A stretch of 5,896 nt of DNA from an uncultured Collinsella sp. (GTDB taxonomy: Bacteria > Actinomycetota > Coriobacteriia > Coriobacteriales > Coriobacteriaceae), in assembly GCA_934655835.1 (NCBI GenBank), contig CAKUHM010000092.1, positions 1-5,896 of the forward strand. Direction: 5' to 3'. This document shows, piece after piece, positions 5,063 through 5,896 of the stretch. The position numbers and the translations under genes are program-made. Below the pieces are notes generated by a model that was given only the letters and a program-made list of their open reading frames with translations, had not been told where the DNA came from and did no database searches. The number at the start of each line of letters is the position of its first letter. Within the stretch, counting starts at the first letter, position 1.

Positions 5063-5896
5063 GTTGCAGAGCGCCCCGTTAGCTGCAATTCCAAGGTATT
5101 AAGCACTTTTGGACTCAGATCGTCATACTGAACAAGAATTTGACTTGAGTTTTCAGGAACAGATGCGCCATCGGCACACCAAAAACAGTCACTGATATCG
5201 ATAAAAGGGATACTCGAGTGCATGAGAGCCCGTGTAAAAGAGCTTTCGCCCGCTTCGCACTCCGCAACCACGGTGCAGTAAAGGCCCGCGTCTGCATGCT
5301 CGATCGACACCTCCCCTGCCGGAAACGTCTTGCGCACAATTGCCGCCAAACCATCACGCGCCTCACGAGCACGAACGCGCACGCGGTTCACATGGCGCTC
5401 GTAATCGCCCGATTCGAGCAAGCGCGCCAACGCAACCTGATCTACAGAGCTGACCGACGAGGCATAAAAACCCAGCTCACGCCTGAATCGTTCCATGAGC
5501 TCATCGGGCAGGACCATGTATGCTAGGCGCAGGGCCGATGACAGGCTCTTAGAAAAGGTATTGGTGTAGATGACCGATTGGGCAGCATCGATCGATGCGA
5601 GCGCGGGGATCGGCTTGCCAGCCAGACGAAACTCGCAATCGAAATCGTCCTCAATGAGATATCGACCCTGCCGCTCGGCAGCCCAGCTCAGCAGTGCGTA
5701 GCGACGCGCGATGCTCGTCACCAGGCCAGTCGGATATTGATGAGACGGCATTAGGTGAAGAACATCCGCCCCGGCATCGAGCAGCTCGCCCAAGTTAACG
5801 CCCTCACCATCCAGCGGAATATGCCGCACTTTGCAGCCCATGGCCTGATAGATGCGCGTCAGACGCAAGTAGCCCGGATCCTCGACGGCGTATGTC
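5059..5896 (-). CDS. MocR/PdxR-type transcription regulator, C-terminal aminotransferase-like part (runs off right edge)
   Basis: The last 278 residues of a GntR-family MocR-type regulator, in which a winged-helix DNA-binding domain (outside the window) is fused to a fold-type I aminotransferase domain that binds pyridoxal phosphate as effector. Numbered from the first visible codon, motifs are VEDPGY (4-9), PSHQYPTG (50-57, the MocR form of the NPTG motif), IEDDFDCEF (81-89, cofactor-contacting Asp) and FSKSLSSALRLAY (114-126), with K116 the expected Schiff-base lysine and R123 the phosphate contact. The frame is open through the edge, so the apparent TTG start at 5868 is not real. The stop TAA (5059-5061) lies in the terminus of repeat copy B. 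Its target is unknown; members commonly control vitamin B6, GABA or amino-acid genes, often divergently placed, and that side is beyond the window. Confidence 0.92.
   Translation of the reverse strand, partial: TYAVEDPGYLRLTRIYQAMGCKVRHIPLDGEGVNLGELLDAGADVLHLMPSHQYPTGLVTSIARRYALLSWAAERQGRYLIEDDFDCEFRLAGKPIPALASIDAAQSVIYTNTFSKSLSSALRLAYMVLPDELMERFRRELGFYASSVSSVDQVALARLLESGDYERHVNRVRVRAREARDGLAAIVRKTFPAGEVSIEHADAGLYCTVVAECEAGESSFTRALMHSSIPFIDISDCFWCADGASVPENSSQILVQYDDLSPKVLNTLELQLTGRSAT

Overview
The window looks like a chromosomal segment from an anaerobic, fairly GC-rich actinobacterium of the Coriobacteriia, most like Collinsella. This is an inference from gene content (reverse-type rubrerythrin, an iron-dependent alcohol dehydrogenase paired with an aldehyde dehydrogenase, a three-Cys-motif protein, a MocR regulator and a DUF559-like nuclease-fold protein) and from codon use. 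No rRNA or other taxonomic marker is present.

Layout. Positions 1-1589 (minus strand) hold a two-gene operon: a group III iron-dependent alcohol dehydrogenase (369-1589), followed after 8 bases by the start of a class-3-like aldehyde dehydrogenase that runs off the left edge. Together they could interconvert an alcohol, its aldehyde and the acid. A divergent intergenic region (1590-1777) carries a likely -10 box and two related palindromes 64 bp apart. Next on the plus strand is a DUF5131 (phage Gp37/Gp68, three-Cys-motif) protein with a Cys-rich tail (1778-2671). It is followed by a reverse rubrerythrin (2829-3389) with its own promoter, a leader hairpin, highly biased codons and a strong terminator; its expected role is peroxide and oxygen defence.

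The right part (3519-5896) is an accessory-looking minus-strand stretch. An incomplete MocR/PdxR-type regulator enters from the right edge and ends at 5059. A PD-(D/E)XK-fold (DUF559-like) protein lies at 3630-4757. Each of these two genes ends inside one copy of a ~120 bp inverted-repeat element (3519-3641 and 4942-5062). The copies are in the same orientation, equal in length and about 80 percent identical. The outer 12 bases of the element, CTAAGTGAGTAG, carry stop codons in all three frames and supply the actual stop codons of both genes. A second, unrelated 68 bp inverted-repeat element (4841-4908) lies between the nuclease gene and the right-hand copy.

The most unusual feature is this repeat family. 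Its MITE-like copies sit at gene ends, close every reading frame and bracket a nuclease-fold gene as direct repeats, so the gene looks like a potentially excisable or cassette-like unit.
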